Source: CAYUNE01 sp964446115
GTDB taxonomy: Bacteria > Desulfobacterota > Desulfobulbia > Desulfobulbales > Desulfobulbaceae
NCBI GenBank assembly: GCA_964446115.1
Contig: CAYUNE010000011.1
Span: 1-64,000, forward strand
DNA: 64,000 nt
Reading direction: 5' to 3'
Shown here piece after piece: positions 61,224 through 64,000 of the stretch. How positions within the stretch are numbered: the first letter of the stretch is position 1; every line of letters begins with the position of its first letter. A model generated the notes under the pieces. That model was not told the origin of the DNA. It did not search any database and was given only the letters and a program-made list of their open reading frames with translations. Both the position numbers and the translations under genes were made by a program.

Positions 61224-62915
61224 ATGAGACCCCTGGGCACCATTGTCAAGGAAACATGCGGGGTCGCCGGCGAGGCGATCGACCGTTGCCTTGAGATACA
61301 GCGGGAAAAGGGAGGCCGGCTGGGCGAGATCCTTGTCCGGCAGAAACTGATCAGCGAGGCGGATCTGCTTGCGGCCCGCAGCAGGCAGTGCGGCATCCCG
61401 GTGGTGGAGCGGTTGCCGCGGGAAGTGGATCCCTTTTTCACGGGCCGGATTCCCATTCACTTCCTGAAAAAATTTTCCATGATCCCGGTGGCCACGCCGG
61501 ATGAATCGTACGTGGCCATGGCCGAGCCCATGTTTTTTCAGCAACTGGACGATCTGCTTCAGGTTCTTGACTGGCGGGGGATGAAGGTGGTCCTGGCCCC
61601 GCCGGACGAGATCGCCTCCGCCATCAACACCGCCTATGACCTGGGCCGCGATTCGGCGGATCAGGTTATTCAGGATATGGACGAGGAAGATCCCGAGGCC
61701 ATCCTTTCGGAAATCGAGGAGACCGCCGACCTGCTGGATGACACCAGCGATGCCCCGGTCATCAAGCTGGTCAATCTCATGCTCTCCCAGGCTGTGCGGG
61801 AAAACGCCTCGGATATCCACATCGAACCCTACCAGGACCGGGTGAAGATCCGCCAGCGCATCGACGGCATCCTTTATGACATGTTCACCCCGCCCAAGCA
61901 TGCCCAGTCCCAGCTGATTTCGCGGATCAAGATCATGGCCAAGATGGATATCGCCGAAAAGAGGCTGCCCCAGGACGGCAGGATCGATATCCGCATCGCC
62001 GATAAAAATGTTGATCTGCGGGTATCGACACTGCCCACCTCATTTGGTGAACGCATCGTCATGCGCCTTCTGGACAAGTCCAGCGTCCTGCTTTCCCTCT
62101 CCGAGCTCGGCATGCTCAAGGACGATCTGGAGCGCTTTTCCCGTCTGATCAGGGCTCCGCACGGTATCATTCTGGTCACCGGCCCTACGGGCAGCGGCAA
62201 GACCACCACCCTGTATGCAGCGCTCAGCGTCATCAACAAGCCGGATATCAATATCATCACCGTCGAGGATCCCATCGAATACCAGATCGACGGTATCAGC
62301 CAGGTGCAGGTCAATACCAAGATCGACCTTACCTTTGCAAACGGCCTGCGTACCATCGTCCGGCAGGATCCGGACGTCATTCTCATCGGTGAGATCCGTG
62401 ATCTGGAGACCGCCGAGATCGCCATCCAGTCGGCTCTCACCGGTCACCTGGTCTTTTCGACCCTGCACACCAACGATGCGGCCAGCGCCGTGACCCGCTT
62501 GGTGGATATGGGGGTGGAGCCCTTTCTGGTCTCCTCCTCGGTGAATGCCATTGTCGCCCAGCGGCTGGTGCGCAAGATTTGTCCGGACTGCCGGGAGCCT
62601 TTCAAGCCCAGCGATGAATATCTGGCCACCGTGGGGTTGAGCCGGAAACAGCTGGGCAGCAGGACCATCTACCAGGGCCGCGGCTGTTCCAGCTGTTTGC
62701 AGACCGGTTATCAGGGACGAATCGGCATCTACGAGATCATGGTCATGGATGACGAGCTCAAGAGCCTGCTGCTCACCACATCCGATGCCAACAAGATCAG
62801 GAAGCAGGCCCTGGCAGGTTCCGGAAAGATGCGCACCCTGCGGGAGGACGGTTTCAGGAAGGTGCTTGCCGGCATCACCACTCTGGAAGAGGTCTTCCGC
62901 ATCACCAAGGACTGA
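61224..62915 (+). CDS. gspE: Type II secretion ATPase GspE
   Basis: The 563-residue ATPase has N1E/N2E-type N-terminal domains, the core start SDAPVIKLVNLMLSQAVRENASDIHIEP, Walker A GPTGSGKTTTLYAAL, Asp box ITVEDPIEYQIDG, Walker B DVILIGEIRDLETAEIAIQSALTGHLVFSTLHTNDA and the zinc-binding CPDCREP...GCSSCLQTGYQGRIGIYE. It powers pseudopilus assembly. It starts at the base after the gspD stop. Confidence 0.95.
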   Translation: MRPLGTIVKETCGVAGEAIDRCLEIQREKGGRLGEILVRQKLISEADLLAARSRQCGIPVVERLPREVDPFFTGRIPIHFLKKFSMIPVATPDESYVAMAEPMFFQQLDDLLQVLDWRGMKVVLAPPDEIASAINTAYDLGRDSADQVIQDMDEEDPEAILSEIEETADLLDDTSDAPVIKLVNLMLSQAVRENASDIHIEPYQDRVKIRQRIDGILYDMFTPPKHAQSQLISRIKIMAKMDIAEKRLPQDGRIDIRIADKNVDLRVSTLPTSFGERIVMRLLDKSSVLLSLSELGMLKDDLERFSRLIRAPHGIILVTGPTGSGKTTTLYAALSVINKPDINIITVEDPIEYQIDGISQVQVNTKIDLTFANGLRTIVRQDPDVILIGEIRDLETAEIAIQSALTGHLVFSTLHTNDAASAVTRLVDMGVEPFLVSSSVNAIVAQRLVRKICPDCREPFKPSDEYLATVGLSRKQLGSRTIYQGRGCSSCLQTGYQGRIGIYEIMVMDDELKSLLLTTSDANKIRKQALAGSGKMRTLREDGFRKVLAGITTLEEVFRITKD

Positions 62916-62975
62916 TCCCCCCGGCTTCCCGGGCACCCGCCCAAAGCGAGCTCTCCTGTTGTTGCCGGAGACTAA

Positions 62976-64000
62976 CTAACGTATCAGTTGATTCATTTCA
63001 AAAATGGGCAGCAGGATGGAGATAACGATGAAACTCACCGCCAGGCCCATGACAAGGATCATGACCGGTTCGATCATCGAGGTCAGGGCCATGATCTTGC
63101 TCTCGATTTCCCGTTCATAGCTGTCCGCCACCTTCTCAAGCATTTCCTCCAGGGCGCCGCTCTGCTCACCCACGGCAATCATCTGGGTCAACATGGGTGA
63201 AAACCAGCGACTGCGTTTCAATACTCCGGAGAGATTCTTTCCCTTTTCCAGTTCATCGGCCGCCACGTCGATGACCCCGGCGAGGACCACGTTGTTGAGG
63301 ATGTTTTTGACGATCTGCAGCGAGGTGATCATCGGCACGCCCGAACGCAGCAGGCTGGCTAAGGTGCGGCCGAAACGGGCGGCGGCGATTCTCCTGTTCA
63401 GGGGCCCGATGAGCGGCAGGCTCAGCAGTAACCGGTCACGCACCAAGCGCCCCGCTGCGGTGTTGACGTAGATTTTGACCCCAGCCCCAAAGGCGATGAC
63501 GCCGATGATGACCAGCCACCAGAATCGGCGCAGAAAGGAGCTCACCGAGATCAACATGAGGGTGGGCAGGGGCAGGGTCTGCTGCATGTCGTCGAAAACC
63601 TGGGTAATGCTCGGGACGATAAAGGTGATGAGAATAAAGAGCACAACCGTACCCACAACCGCCATGAACAGGGGATAAATGAGCGCGGCCTTGATCCGCG
63701 ATCTCATGGCCTGCTGGCTTTCACCGAACTCGGCCAAGCGTTCGAGGACGATATCCAGGGAACCGGATGCCTCGCCGGCCCGGACCATGTTGACATAGAT
63801 TTTGGAAAAAAGCTTCGGATGTCTTGCCAGCGACGAGGTAAGGGAGTTGCCCTCGTTGACGGAATCCTTGATCTGGGCAAGGATCTTTTTCAGTCCCTGG
63901 TTGGCGGTCTGATCGATGAGACCGCCGAGAGCGGAAACCAGTGGCACCCCGGCGTTGAGCAGGGTGGCCAGCTGGCGGGTGGCAACATGGATCTCCTGCT
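62976..64000 (-). CDS. gspF: Type II secretion inner-membrane protein GspF (partial)
   Basis: The C-terminal part of GspF runs off the window edge; the frame is open to 64000, reading Q-E-I-H-V-A-T-R-Q-L-A-T-L-L-N-A-G-V-P-L as in the family's first GspF domain. Both T2SSF domains are represented (ALGGLIDQTANQGLKKIL; RRIAAARFGRTLASLLRSGVPMITSLQIV) with three transmembrane helices (LFMAVVGTVVLFILITFIVP; FWWLVIIGVIAFGAG; VMILVMGLAVSFIVISILLPIFEM). It converges on gspE, 60 bp away, although gspF normally follows gspE on the same strand. Confidence 0.92.
   Translation of the reverse strand, partial: QEIHVATRQLATLLNAGVPLVSALGGLIDQTANQGLKKILAQIKDSVNEGNSLTSSLARHPKLFSKIYVNMVRAGEASGSLDIVLERLAEFGESQQAMRSRIKAALIYPLFMAVVGTVVLFILITFIVPSITQVFDDMQQTLPLPTLMLISVSSFLRRFWWLVIIGVIAFGAGVKIYVNTAAGRLVRDRLLLSLPLIGPLNRRIAAARFGRTLASLLRSGVPMITSLQIVKNILNNVVLAGVIDVAADELEKGKNLSGVLKRSRWFSPMLTQMIAVGEQSGALEEMLEKVADSYEREIESKIMALTSMIEPVMILVMGLAVSFIVISILLPIFEMNQLIR

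Noticed and set aside
1..64000. CRISPR arrays, tRNA or rRNA genes, intact insertion sequences, prophage
   Set aside because: I looked for repeat-spacer patterns, tRNA-like cloverleafs with CCA or T-loop consensus and transposase motifs and found none I could support.

Overview
The window looks like chromosomal DNA of an anaerobic, Gram-negative deltaproteobacterium (Desulfobacterota; something near Desulfobulbales or Desulfuromonadales is my inference, not a database result). The signs are a complete type II secretion locus, an outer-membrane porin, FeoAB iron uptake, a ferredoxin-fused electron transfer flavoprotein, a very large multiheme c-type cytochrome, and a gene order from yceD-rpmF-plsX-fabH to rpiB-glyA-nrdR-ribD that is common in that group. 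Most of the sequence is GC-rich. The first ~1.3 kb is clearly AT-richer and holds a broken Fic gene, so it may be acquired DNA.

Layout: 1-1380, AT-rich with a Fic pseudogene. 1380-4980, a signal-peptide beta-helix/PKD protein and a PilZ protein, bracketed by two copies of a ~93-bp hairpin-forming repeat. 5015-9783, a zinc/manganese-type ABC importer with accessory exported proteins. 9830-18994, a promoter and a long lipid-synthesis operon (yceD, rpmF, plsX, fabH, acyl-CoA dehydrogenase, etfBA, fabG, acpP, fabF, rpiB) ending at a terminator. 19032-22567, glyA, nrdR, ribD, lemA. 22697-25227 (minus strand), a MotB/MotA-type ion-channel pair and a small membrane protein. 25367-33350, a polar amino-acid ABC importer followed by an ATP-grasp ligase, a lysine-2,3-aminomutase-like radical SAM enzyme, an M20 metallohydrolase and a dynamin-like GTPase, apparently one operon. 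33435-38032, a porin, an FG-GAP protein and a CDF metal exporter. 38221-41410, the Feo iron-uptake genes. 41416-44286 (minus strand), a GGDEF response regulator and a PEP-CTERM GDSL hydrolase. 44459-49027, a strong promoter, a c-di-GMP-I riboswitch with its own terminator, and an octaheme cytochrome interrupted by one in-frame TGA. 49186-64000, a zinc-ribbon/TSCPD-like protein and the type II secretion locus in the order G-H-I-J-K-L-M-N-C-D-E, with gspF reversed.

The strongest unusual signal is the cytochrome. An in-frame TGA at 45230-45232 is followed directly by a stem-loop that fits the bacterial SECIS model, and the same frame stays open for ~1,230 more codons with seven further CXXCH motifs. 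The simplest reading is one selenocysteine-containing octaheme cytochrome of ~1,368 residues whose transcription is gated by cyclic-di-GMP. Other points of interest are a 7-gene beta-amino-acid-type operon whose aminomutase lacks one lysine-binding aspartate, a beta-propeller protein fused in frame to the major pseudopilin GspG, acyl-CoA dehydrogenase and Etf genes where fabD is normally found, and several intergenic inverted or dispersed repeats.
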